Assembly (NCBI GenBank): GCA_005882045.1
Contig: VBHO01000142.1
Coordinates: forward strand, 25,520-62,719
Length of the DNA stretch: 37,200 nt
Direction of reading: 5' to 3'
Source of the DNA: Chloroflexota bacterium
GTDB lineage: Bacteria; Chloroflexota; Dormibacteria; CF-121
The first letter of the stretch is position 1. Each line of letters starts with the position of its first letter. Positions 11,058 through 18,776 of this stretch are shown one piece after another. Position numbers and translations under genes: made by a program. The notes beneath the pieces were generated by a model. That model ran no database searches and was not told the origin of the DNA. It saw only the letters and a program-made list of their open reading frames with translations.

Positions 11058-12026
11058 TCAGGACACGGTGATCGGCGTGCCCGGGTCCACCAGGTGGATC
11101 CAGGTGAGCCCGGGCGGGAGGGGCACCGGCTTGCCGTCGGCCCCGAGGATCTTCAACGGTTGCTCGGTATCGGTGAGATCCCACTTCGCCGTGTAGCGGT
11201 GGCCCTGGGTGAAGACATCGGCCGGGCCGGTCCCCTGCAGGTCGAAGTCGACGGCCGGTGCGCCCAGCACGTCGGTGAAGCCGGCGTCGTGGTGCGCCAC
11301 CTGGATCAGGATCACGTTCACGGGCTTGATCGGCTGGCCGGTGTTCTTGTCGATCAGCGGTCCCAGCTCGGTTCCATAGGCGTAGGCGTTATCCGCGGCG
11401 GAGTAGGTGTACGTGACACGATGGAAATTCGTCTGGTCGAAGACGACGCGGTTGGCCACCGCGGGGGCCGGGCTCGCGGGCGGCGTGCCCGCTGTCGGCA
11501 ACAGATAGGTAACGCGCGGCGCGAACTTCTTCAGGCCCTGGGCCAGGCGGTCCCCGTCGGTATAGAGGTTGTGCGGCGCACGGCGGGCCGGGTCGCGAGC
11601 GAAATAAATGCCGCCATCGCTGCTCTCGCTGAGCGCCGGGATGTGCTCCGCGGCGATCATGTCCAAGACCTTTTGATTGGCGCCCGAAAAGAAGATCACG
11701 CCATGGTAGGCATGCCAAAGGCGGATCGTGACCGGGCGGGCGCTGCGCACGGGTTCGATCCGCTGGTTGCCCGACGGCCTGAAGTAGATCACGGTCATGC
11801 GGGTGATCCCGCCTTCGGCGAGGTATTCGTAGACCAGGTCAGCCTGCTGCAGTCCGGCCTGGGGCCGGGCCAGGATCGAGTTCTCGATTTGCACCATGGC
11901 AGGGCCGGGACGGCTCGGCGTTGGTGTCGGGGTCGCGACCGGCGCGGCTGTCGTGCCACAGGCGGCCAGCAGGCTCAAGGCCAGGCTGCTGGCGAGCACG
12001 GAGAAACGTCGATTCAGATTCGTCAT
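11058..12026 (-). CDS. DUF3048 lipoprotein (YerB-like)
   Basis: 322 residues from ATG 12026. The N-terminus MTNLNRRFSVLASSLALSLLAAC is a lipoprotein signal (lipobox LLAAC), then a Thr/Pro linker and a DUF3048 domain: RPGPAMVQIENSILARPQAGLQQADLVYEYLAEGGITRM, SARPVTIRLWHAYHGVIFFSGAN, NLYTDGDRL and a C-terminal ...TWIHLVDPGTPITV. An upstream start (12125) would put 33 unrelated residues before the signal peptide. Family function is unknown; YerB of Bacillus is an extracytoplasmic lipoprotein. TATACT (12042-12037) lies 10 bp before this ATG, so the leader is very short or absent. Confidence 0.9.
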   Translation of the reverse strand: MTNLNRRFSVLASSLALSLLAACGTTAAPVATPTPTPSRPGPAMVQIENSILARPQAGLQQADLVYEYLAEGGITRMTVIYFRPSGNQRIEPVRSARPVTIRLWHAYHGVIFFSGANQKVLDMIAAEHIPALSESSDGGIYFARDPARRAPHNLYTDGDRLAQGLKKFAPRVTYLLPTAGTPPASPAPAVANRVVFDQTNFHRVTYTYSAADNAYAYGTELGPLIDKNTGQPIKPVNVILIQVAHHDAGFTDVLGAPAVDFDLQGTGPADVFTQGHRYTAKWDLTDTEQPLKILGADGKPVPLPPGLTWIHLVDPGTPITVS

Positions 12027-12091
12027 TGGCAGCATCAGTATAAGAAGAGGCGATAGTGTAGCCCGCGTCACCGTGTGGTAGGTTCCAAGCG

Positions 12092-12739
12092 ATGCTGCCG
12101 CACGAAATGCTCCAGAGCCAGACACAGGTCGAGCGCTCGCTGCTCAGCCGCACGATGGGTTGGCTGGCGCTGTCGCTGGCCCTGACCGCCGGCGGAGTCT
12201 ACGCCTACTACGCCGGCGTGGCACCGTCGTTGAACCCCTTTATCTACTTCCTGATCGCGATTGGCTTGATCTTTGGCATCCAGGCGGCCGCCCGGCGAAA
12301 TCACACGCTGGCGGCCGGTTTGCTCGCGGTCTTTTCCGTGGTGGAGGGCCTCTTCATCGCGCCGGTGCTTTCGTTCTATCCAAGCGACGCGGTGGTCAAC
12401 GCGCTGCTGGGTACGGTTGGAATCTTCCTGGTGGCGGCCGCCGTCGTCTATCTGACCAGCATCAACATGGCGGCCTGGGGCCGGTACCTGCTCGGGGCCC
12501 TACTCCTCGGCATTCTCGTGAGCCTCGCCACGCTGTTCTTCCACTTGCCGGTGAGCCAGCTGGCGATCAGCGCCTTCCTCGGGGTCGTCTTCATCGGGCT
12601 AACGTTCTTCGACTTCTGGCGGGTCAAGGCGGAGCGCGCGGGCGACAACAACTCGCTGCTGTTGGCGCTCAGCCTCTACCTGGACTTCATCAACCTCTTC
12701 CTCATCCTGCTCCGCATCTTCGGCGGCCGCCGAAACTAA
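12092..12739 (+). CDS. Bax inhibitor-1 / YccA family membrane protein
   Basis: 215 residues with about seven membrane helices. Family marks include FSVVEGLFIAPVLSFY and the C-terminal SLYLDFINLFLILLRIFGGR with the conserved Asp. Bacterial BI-1 proteins (BsYetJ type) are pH-sensitive Ca2+ leak channels or interact with membrane proteases; which applies here is unknown. It is divergent from the DUF3048 gene (65 bp between starts). TAGGTT lies 7 bp before the ATG without an SD. Confidence 0.93.
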   Translation: MLPHEMLQSQTQVERSLLSRTMGWLALSLALTAGGVYAYYAGVAPSLNPFIYFLIAIGLIFGIQAAARRNHTLAAGLLAVFSVVEGLFIAPVLSFYPSDAVVNALLGTVGIFLVAAAVVYLTSINMAAWGRYLLGALLLGILVSLATLFFHLPVSQLAISAFLGVVFIGLTFFDFWRVKAERAGDNNSLLLALSLYLDFINLFLILLRIFGGRRN

Positions 12740-12772
12740 CCGGCGCTCCCTCGGCGGGGCCCGCTGACGTGC

Positions 12773-13036
12773 CTAGGCGGCGATGCCTATCTTGCGGAGG
12801 GCGGGACCGAGTTCGCGCAGGTCGCGCTTGTGGCGTTCCCGCCAGTCGAGGATGAGGTCGGCAAAGGCCGACTTCGACATCCGCTCCCGGCGAACGGCAT
12901 TGGTCTTCGGGTCCGTGATCTCCAGTTCCACCCAGACGACTCCGGACGAAACCAGGCGCGCGGGGTAATCGTTCTCTTCGATCAACCGAATCAGCTCAAG
13001 CTCTCCGAGCATTTCCATCCACCTCGACGAAAACAC
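12773..13036 (-). CDS. Small hypothetical protein
   Basis: Up to 87 residues. GTG 13036, ATG 13018 and ATG 13012 are all possible starts; a GAGG at 13026-13023 suits the ATGs best. The sequence is mixed alpha/beta (LELIRLIEEND, then VVWVELEITDP), followed by a basic C-terminal helix (LILDWRERHKRDLRELGPALRKI). No family recognised. It converges with the BI-1 gene and is divergent from the PHP gene. Confidence 0.6.
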   Translation of the reverse strand: MFSSRWMEMLGELELIRLIEENDYPARLVSSGVVWVELEITDPKTNAVRRERMSKSAFADLILDWRERHKRDLRELGPALRKIGIAA

Positions 13037-13131
13037 GTTTCCGACGGCTCTTATTCGTACCCAACGAGGATTCCCCGCAAATCCGTCGCTCTTTGAAATC
13101 AGGCCGTCGCCGGACGCTTAAAGACGCCCGG

Positions 13132-13143
13132 TAGACTGAGGTC
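13132..13143 (+). promoter_or_regulatory. Leaderless-type -10 element of the PHP gene
   Basis: TAGACT (13132-13137) then 6 bp to the GTG start. The intervening GAGGTC could also act as a very close SD. Confidence 0.45.
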
Positions 13144-13977
13144 GTGCTGGCCGATCTCCACATGCATTCCACGGTCAGTGACGGCTGGCGCGATCCCGAC
13201 GAGGTGGCCCACCTGGCCGCCGACCACGGCGTCCGGGTGATGGCGCTCACGGACCACGACACCTTCCATGGCGTGGGCCGGGCCCGCGCGGTGGCGCACC
13301 GTCGCGGCCTGGGCTATGTGACCGCCCTCGAGGTCACCACCTTCCCGCCCAATCAGATGCGCCACATCCTCGGTCACGGCGTCGACCCCAACCATCCCCG
13401 GCTGCTCGCCATCCTCGATCGCACCCAGAGCGTCTTCCGCAAGCAGACGGAGGCCTGGATCAAGGTCCTGAACGAGCGGGGGATCGGTCGAGAGCTGGGC
13501 CTTTCCGCCTTTGCCTACAAGCCCACCGTGATGCCCGGCGCCGTGCTCAAGCTCGTCCTGCAGCACGGCTTGATGACCGAGCGGGATGCCTGGGCCAGCG
13601 TGCGCAAAGCCGTCGATTTCATGGCGCCCGATTTCTACGCCCCCCTCCCCTCCCCGCGCGAGGCGATCGATGCGATCCACGCCGCGGGCGGTCTGGCGGT
13701 GCACGCCCATCCCGGCTCGGTTCCGGACCAGGACCTGATGAAGGAAGTGTTGCCGATGCTCGACGGTCTCGAGGTGTATACCCGCCGGCACACACCGGCG
13801 CAGATCCCCGTCTACGAGGAGCTGGCCCGCCAGCACGGGCTGCTGATGACGGTTGGCACCGATTATCACGGCTTCAACGGTGACGACTACGTGGCTCCGA
13901 AAAGGGTGATCGATATCCGCTATTTGGAAAAGCTGGGCTCTCGGGTCGAGTGGCCGGCGATGGAGCGGGCGAGCTGA
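13144..13977 (+). CDS. PHP-domain phosphoesterase
   Basis: 277 residues of the TrpH/YciV-like PHP family. Metal-binding motifs are in order: DLHMHSTVSDG (residues 4-14), ALTDHDT, the Glu in ALEVTT, HGVDPNHP, VHAHPG and GTDYHG. Characterised relatives hydrolyse 3',5'-nucleoside bisphosphates or short 5' RNA ends in the cytoplasm. The GTG start at 13144 begins directly at the first motif. The end overlaps the next gene by 28 bp. Confidence 0.9.
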   Translation: MLADLHMHSTVSDGWRDPDEVAHLAADHGVRVMALTDHDTFHGVGRARAVAHRRGLGYVTALEVTTFPPNQMRHILGHGVDPNHPRLLAILDRTQSVFRKQTEAWIKVLNERGIGRELGLSAFAYKPTVMPGAVLKLVLQHGLMTERDAWASVRKAVDFMAPDFYAPLPSPREAIDAIHAAGGLAVHAHPGSVPDQDLMKEVLPMLDGLEVYTRRHTPAQIPVYEELARQHGLLMTVGTDYHGFNGDDYVAPKRVIDIRYLEKLGSRVEWPAMERAS

Positions 13978-14702
13978 GCCCGACACTCGTGGCCGCACCG
14001 GTGGCCGACGCACGGGGGGCGCTGCTCGAGGTGGGCGGCCGCGAGTCGACCAGCGTTGCCGCTGCGATCGAGGGCCTGGCATCGGAGCCAGCCTTCCAGG
14101 TGATGGCCTCCGCCTCGCTGGCGGCGCGGCCGCAGTGGGCGGGGCTCGTCGACGACCTCTTCGAGCGACCCCTGTTGAAAAATGCGAAGGCGGGCCTGCG
14201 TAATGCCCTGATGTCCACGCTCACCGGTGACAGCCTCTACCGGAATGTCTTTTTTTCGTTCGCGGACGCCGTCATCCTCTGGCACTACGGCCACACCCAG
14301 GAACGCACCGGCAGCGCGAGGCTCGATGCGACTTACAACGCGTTGCAGCGGCTGCTGGCCGGCGCCGACGCGTTCCTTGCAACCGCACCACCGAAGGTGG
14401 AGCCCGACATCGAATACTTCCACCGTCTGCGACGGGTCCGGCTCACGCGCGACAACGCCTATCCGATGCTGCGGCGGGCCGGCCGCCTGCTGGGTGCGGT
14501 GGAGGCAGAGATCACACAGGAGAGGCTGCACGCGGTGCGAGGCACCATGTTGACCAGCTACGTGACGTTCAGCGCGCAGGTGATCGCCATGGCGCGTGCG
14601 CTGCGCGCCGAGCGCGACGCGATCGACCGCAGCGACGTCCTCAGCGGGCTGCGGGCGATCACGACCCTGCTGGCGACGCCGCCGGCTGCATTGGCCGGCT
14701 GA
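13950..14702 (+). CDS. Hypothetical helical protein coupled to the PHP gene
   Basis: About 250 residues from GTG 13950 (GTG 13989 is a shorter option). Predominantly alpha-helical with no membrane segment and no motif recognised. Landmarks are SLYRNVFFSFADAVILWHYGH, EPDIEYFHRLRRVRLTRDNAY and TMLTSYVTFSAQVIAMARAL. It overlaps the PHP gene at its start, so they are cotranscribed, and overlaps the converging MFS gene by 44 bp at its end. Possibly a partner or regulator of the PHP enzyme. Confidence 0.7.
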   Translation: MAGDGAGELSPTLVAAPVADARGALLEVGGRESTSVAAAIEGLASEPAFQVMASASLAARPQWAGLVDDLFERPLLKNAKAGLRNALMSTLTGDSLYRNVFFSFADAVILWHYGHTQERTGSARLDATYNALQRLLAGADAFLATAPPKVEPDIEYFHRLRRVRLTRDNAYPMLRRAGRLLGAVEAEITQERLHAVRGTMLTSYVTFSAQVIAMARALRAERDAIDRSDVLSGLRAITTLLATPPAALAG

Positions 14703-15840
14703 CCGAGAGCCGGGGGAGCGTCGCCCCGAGGCCGATCATCGCCAGCGCCCCGAGGGCCATCGGGAGCAGCGCGAACCGGAAGTGGCCGCTCCAGTCCCAG
14801 GCAAAACCGCCGAGGGCCGGCCCAAAAAATGCCGCTCCGTAGCCAATCGTCAACATCAGACCGGTGGTGCGGGCGACCTCCGAGGGAGCCATCAGCGCGG
14901 GTAGACCCAGGTTGAGGATGAACGCCATGCTGCTGCCGGCTCCCGCCATCCCGGCCCAGATGGGCGCGGTCTCCACAGGCGCCAGGATGTAGCCGGCGAC
15001 GCCGACGACGGATCCGAGTCCAGCCAGAAGGAAAGGCCATCGCCGTCCGACCATCGCATCCGCAGCGATCGTCAACAGCAGGCTGATCGGCAGTTGCACG
15101 AAGTTGAGCACGCCGAGCGTGAGCGGAATCAGGTTATGGGCGTGACGCGCGTCGAGCGTGTCAGGGATCCAGGTATTCATGCCGAAGTAGACGATGCTCG
15201 CGGTACCCATCAAGAGCCCAATGCGCACCATGGGGCCACTACGCCAATCGGGAAACCAGGCCGCACCAATTTGGGGACTCGTTTTCATCGTTGGCGTGAA
15301 CGCTAACCAGAGCACCAGCCAGATGGCGAGCGCACCCTGCCAACCAAGGGGATTGAGCAGGAATGGCAGCGTCACGGTCGCCGCGATGACCTCGCCCACG
15401 AAAATGCCGTTCGTGTAGATGGCGATCCCCCGGCCGATGCGCTCGGGCAACCAGGCCTGCACCAGGCTCGGAACCGCCGGTTGGCTGACCGCGATCCCCA
15501 GCGACAACACCACCGTGAAGATGAACAGCGCCGCGGCGCTGGGAAATGCGCCACGAAGTGCGGCACCAACGGCAAGCAGTGCCAATCCATAGGTCACCGC
15601 CTGGCGCGCTCCAACCCGGCTCACCAGGTAGGCCCCCGGGATCGCGCCGACGGCCATGATCAAGACTGGCAGGGACGTCAGCAGACCGGCGGCACTGTAG
15701 GAAAGTGCCAGCGCATGGTGGAGTGCGGGCAGGGTCGGCGGGACACTCAGGACCACCGTGCGCAGGTTGATGCCGACCAGCCAGAGCAGGACCAGGATCA
15801 GACCGGGCGTCGCCCGACGCGAGTGGCGCTTTAGTGCCAT
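14659..15840 (-). CDS. MFS transporter, CynX/NimT (cyanate-permease-like) family
   Basis: 393 residues, about 12 membrane helices. The first (LILVLLWLVGINLRTVVLSVPPTLPAL) has the NLR...PP pattern of the CynX/NimT group. The G-x-x-x-D/E-R loop appears as LVSRVGARQAV and the second half begins near IGLLMGTASIVYFGMNTWIPD. Substrates in the family include cyanate and 2-nitroimidazole; none can be assigned here. The start codon and first codons lie within a 45-bp dispersed repeat; no SD is visible. It is third in a minus-strand series after tldD and pmbA, 21 bp past the pmbA stop. Confidence 0.9.
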   Translation of the reverse strand: MALKRHSRRATPGLILVLLWLVGINLRTVVLSVPPTLPALHHALALSYSAAGLLTSLPVLIMAVGAIPGAYLVSRVGARQAVTYGLALLAVGAALRGAFPSAAALFIFTVVLSLGIAVSQPAVPSLVQAWLPERIGRGIAIYTNGIFVGEVIAATVTLPFLLNPLGWQGALAIWLVLWLAFTPTMKTSPQIGAAWFPDWRSGPMVRIGLLMGTASIVYFGMNTWIPDTLDARHAHNLIPLTLGVLNFVQLPISLLLTIAADAMVGRRWPFLLAGLGSVVGVAGYILAPVETAPIWAGMAGAGSSMAFILNLGLPALMAPSEVARTTGLMLTIGYGAAFFGPALGGFAWDWSGHFRFALLPMALGALAMIGLGATLPRLSVSRPMQPAASPAGS

Positions 15841-15861
15841 ACGAGCGTTTGAGACGTTCGG
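15817..15861. repeat. 45-bp dispersed repeat, copy 1 (supplies an MFS start codon)
   Basis: ACGCGAGtGGCGCTTTAGTG... to ...GAGACGTTCGG matches 18714-18758 at 42 of 45 positions. It includes the hairpin CGAGCGT-TTGAG-ACGTTCG (15842-15860). It fills the pmbA-MFS junction, overlapping the MFS start codon and running to the last base before the pmbA stop codon. Confidence 0.85.
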
Positions 15862-17199
15862 CTACAAGCCGCCGACGGTCAACTCCTCGATCAGCACCGT
15901 AGGGCTGCCACAGAAACCGCCGGCGAACATGAAGCGCAGATCGTCGGCGACCGCGACCACCTTTTGTAGCAGGGCGATCACGTTGCCGGCCACCGTCAAC
16001 TCCTTTACCGGCCTGGTCAACTGTCCGTGCTCGATCCAGTGCCCCGTCAATCCGAGAGAAAACTCGCCCGAGACCGGGTTGACGGTGTTGAGACCGGAGA
16101 GCTGGGAAACGTGCACGCCGTTATCGACGCGCGCGAGCAGGGCGTCGCGGGAGAGATCGCCCGGCGTGAGCACCAGGTTCGAGACCCCGACCTCGGGCAC
16201 GCTCTTGTAGGAGCGGACGGCGCTCCCGGTCGAGGCGCTGTTGCTTCGCTTGGCGGTGTAGGTGTTGTGCAGGTAACCCTTGAGGACGCCGCCGGCGATC
16301 AACTCGGTGCGGCGCGCCGGCACACCCTCGCCGTCGAAGGGCCGGCTGGCCAGGCCTTCCGGGAGTCGGGCGTCGTCGGTGATGGTGACGATCGGGGCGC
16401 CCACTTTTTCGCCAACTTTCCCCGCGAGCAGCGAACGCCGCTTGATCACGGCATCGGCGCTGAAGGAGCTGGCAAGGACGCCGAGGATCATCGCCGCCGC
16501 GTGCGGATGCAGCACCACCGGTACGACCGCCGTCGGCACCGGCTTGGCTCCCAGCAACCCGGCCGCGTTTTCGACCGCCTCCTGCACGACGCCGGCCAGG
16601 TCCAGTTCCTCCATATCGCGGCCATGCGTGAAGGCGAAGCCCGACTGCATCTCCGAATCCTGTTCGGCGATGGTCTCGAGCACGCCGTAGGCGACGGTAC
16701 GCTCGAAAGACGCCTCGAGTCCACGCGTGTTGTAGATCTCGACGTGGCCGGTGCCATCGCTGTAGACCGCGTCGCTCACCCGGCGGACGCGTGGATCGAG
16801 CGATGTCGCGCGGCGCTCCATCTCGAGGGCGAAGTCGATCTTTCGCTGCGGCTCGACGCGACTGAGCGCCGGCGAGGCCAGGCCGGGGAGCGGCTGTGCG
16901 GTCATCGTCTCGGGCAGGACGTTGGCCTCGTCGTCATGGTTGAAGCGGCCGTTCTCCAGCGCCTCATCGACCAGGCCGTCGAGCGCCGCGGGCTCGGTGT
17001 CGGAGGTGTAGGAAAAACCGACGCGGTGCTCCAAAAACGTGCGCACGCCGATCCCCCGGCTTTCGGCCGAAACCAGCGACTCGATCGCACCCTTATAGAC
17101 GCGCACCGTGAACTCGGTCCCGCGCGAGATATAGACCTCGGCATCCTCGGCGCCCCGCGCTTTGCAGCGCGCGAGCACGCGCTCGCCGATCGGGTTCAC
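15862..17199 (-). CDS. pmbA: PmbA/TldE, TldD-associated protease subunit
   Basis: 445 residues. PmbA (TldE) forms a heterodimer with TldD. The E. coli complex is a metalloprotease that cleaves unstructured peptides, trims microcin B17 and degrades CcdA. Landmarks: VYKGAIESLVSAESRGIGVRTF near the N-terminus, the central VVPVVLHPHAAAMILGVLASSFSADAV with no HExxxH, as expected for the non-catalytic subunit, and the C-terminal GGFCGSPTVLIEELTVGGL. The GTG start overlaps the tldD stop (GTGA). Confidence 0.93.
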   Translation of the reverse strand: MNPIGERVLARCKARGAEDAEVYISRGTEFTVRVYKGAIESLVSAESRGIGVRTFLEHRVGFSYTSDTEPAALDGLVDEALENGRFNHDDEANVLPETMTAQPLPGLASPALSRVEPQRKIDFALEMERRATSLDPRVRRVSDAVYSDGTGHVEIYNTRGLEASFERTVAYGVLETIAEQDSEMQSGFAFTHGRDMEELDLAGVVQEAVENAAGLLGAKPVPTAVVPVVLHPHAAAMILGVLASSFSADAVIKRRSLLAGKVGEKVGAPIVTITDDARLPEGLASRPFDGEGVPARRTELIAGGVLKGYLHNTYTAKRSNSASTGSAVRSYKSVPEVGVSNLVLTPGDLSRDALLARVDNGVHVSQLSGLNTVNPVSGEFSLGLTGHWIEHGQLTRPVKELTVAGNVIALLQKVVAVADDLRFMFAGGFCGSPTVLIEELTVGGL

Positions 17200-18611
17200 T
17201 GGCGCATCGCGCCGCCGGGAATCACGCCGGTACCGCCGACCGTCAGTTCCGAGATCCGGATGGTTGGCTGACCGACCGACACCGGGACCCCCTGCCCTTC
17301 CTTGCCGCAGGTGCCCGGGGCAAGCTTGAGGTCATTACCGACCATGTCGATCTTGTGCAAGGCCCGCGGACCGTTGCCGACGATGGTGGCGCCCCGCACC
17401 GGCCTGCCGATGCGCCCGCCCTCGATCATGTAGCCCTCGGTGACGGCGAACACGAAGTCGCCGCTCGTGACGTCGACCTGGCCGGCACCCAACTTCTTGG
17501 CATAAAGCCCTTGCGGGGTGGCGGCGATGATGTCTTCCACCGAGTGTGCCCCGGCGGCGATGAAGGTGTTGGTCATTCGCGGGATCGGCAGATGCTGGTA
17601 CGACTGGCGACGGCCGTTGCCGGTGACCGGGTGGTTCTGCTGGCCGGCACGCAGCCGGTCGTACATGTAGCTGACCAGGATACCGTCCTGGATCAGCACG
17701 TTGCGGCGGGTGGGCACGCCTTCATCGTCGACGGCCAGCGTGCCCCAGCGGCTGGCCATCGTCCCGTCGTCGATCGCGGTCACGATCGGGCTGGCCACCG
17801 CCTGGCCGATCTTGCCGACGAAGACCGTCGATCCCTTGCCGACGAAGTCCGCTTCCAGCCCGTGGCCGCAGGCCTCGTGGAACAGCACGCCGCCGAATTC
17901 GTTGCCGACGACGACCGCCATCGGACCCGCCGGCGACGGCGCAGCATCGAGCAGCGCGACCGCCCGCTCGGCCGCGGCGCGAGCGTACTGCGCCGCCGAC
18001 GTCTCGTCGAAGAATTCGAAGCCGCGCTGCATGCCCGGTGCCTCCATCGCGGTCTGGATCTCGCCGTTGCGCTCCGCGACCGCGTGCACCATCAGCCGGA
18101 CGCGCGTTCGCGAATCCGTGTGATGGGTTCCCTCCGAGGTCGCGACCAGGACCTCCTGCGAGCTCTGACCGTAGCCAACCGCGACCTGCCTGATCGCCCC
18201 GCTCACGGCACGGGCAGCCTGGTCCGCCTCCAGCAGCAACTCGATCTTCGCCGCCGGTCCGATGGTGTCAGGCGGAACCTCGATGCGCTGCGGCTGACGC
18301 GGCGCGCCGACCAGCTCGCCAAAGGCAAAGCGTCCCCCGCCGCGGCGCCCCACCTGCGCGGCGAGGTCGGCGGTCTTCAGCAGTCCGTCCTCGGAGAGGT
18401 CCTCGGTGTAGACGTAACTCACCGTGCCTTGATGGATGATGCGCAGGCCCGCTCCGAGGTCGTTCCCGGAGCTGACGCGCTGCACCTTGCTCTCCTCGAC
18501 GCTGATCGACTGATTTCGCTTTCGCTCGACGAAGAGTTCCACGAAATCGGCACCAGACCGCAGCGCGTGTTTGATGACGCTGTCCACAAGGGATTGGTCG
18601 AGGATAGGCAT
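17196..18611 (-). CDS. tldD: TldD metalloprotease
   Basis: 471 residues, catalytic partner of PmbA. The zinc motif HEACGH is at residues 245-250 within FGGVLFHEACGHGLEADF. Further family segments are MASRWGTLAVDDEGVPTRRN, SYMYDRLRAGQQNHPVTGNGRRQSY and the C-terminal GTCGKEGQGVPVSVGQPTIRI. TACACT (18624-18619) lies 7 bp before the ATG and there is no SD, so the mRNA is probably leaderless. No RiPP precursor or other obvious substrate gene is adjacent; the complex may act in general peptide turnover. Confidence 0.95.
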   Translation of the reverse strand: MPILDQSLVDSVIKHALRSGADFVELFVERKRNQSISVEESKVQRVSSGNDLGAGLRIIHQGTVSYVYTEDLSEDGLLKTADLAAQVGRRGGGRFAFGELVGAPRQPQRIEVPPDTIGPAAKIELLLEADQAARAVSGAIRQVAVGYGQSSQEVLVATSEGTHHTDSRTRVRLMVHAVAERNGEIQTAMEAPGMQRGFEFFDETSAAQYARAAAERAVALLDAAPSPAGPMAVVVGNEFGGVLFHEACGHGLEADFVGKGSTVFVGKIGQAVASPIVTAIDDGTMASRWGTLAVDDEGVPTRRNVLIQDGILVSYMYDRLRAGQQNHPVTGNGRRQSYQHLPIPRMTNTFIAAGAHSVEDIIAATPQGLYAKKLGAGQVDVTSGDFVFAVTEGYMIEGGRIGRPVRGATIVGNGPRALHKIDMVGNDLKLAPGTCGKEGQGVPVSVGQPTIRISELTVGGTGVIPGGAMRQ

Positions 18612-18670
18612 CAGGCTGAGTGTACCGACCTTTTTCGTCGCACAGGCTTTTCAGATGGCAGGAGTCGCAT

Positions 18671-18776
18671 CAACCCATCTTCCCCTCCCCCGCTTGCGCG
18701 GGCCCGTCGGCCCACGCGAGCGGCGCTTTAGTGCCAAGCGAGCGTTTGAGACGTTCGGAGGGTCAGGGTGGGGGTT
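18671..18776. repeat. REP/MITE-like multi-hairpin element (contains repeat copy 2)
   Basis: The tldD-upstream gap holds an ordered set of hairpins. A 15-bp stem CCGCTTGCGCGGGCC / GGCCCACGCGAGCGG (18690-18723) with two G-T type pairs and a 4-nt loop; GGCGCT-TT-AGTGCC (18722-18735); CGAGCGT-TTGAG-ACGTTCG (18739-18757). C-rich CCCCTCCCCC on the left and GGGTCAGGGTGGGGG on the right form imperfect terminal inverted repeats. Positions 18714-18758 recur at 15817-15861. No coding sense found. The element lies between tldD and the end of the next MFS gene. Confidence 0.75.

Noticed and set aside
16027-18731. Long plus-strand open frames opposite pmbA and tldD (16027-17271 and 17355-18731).
   Set aside because: Shadows of two well-recognised genes; Arg/His/Asp-rich composition without any family signal.
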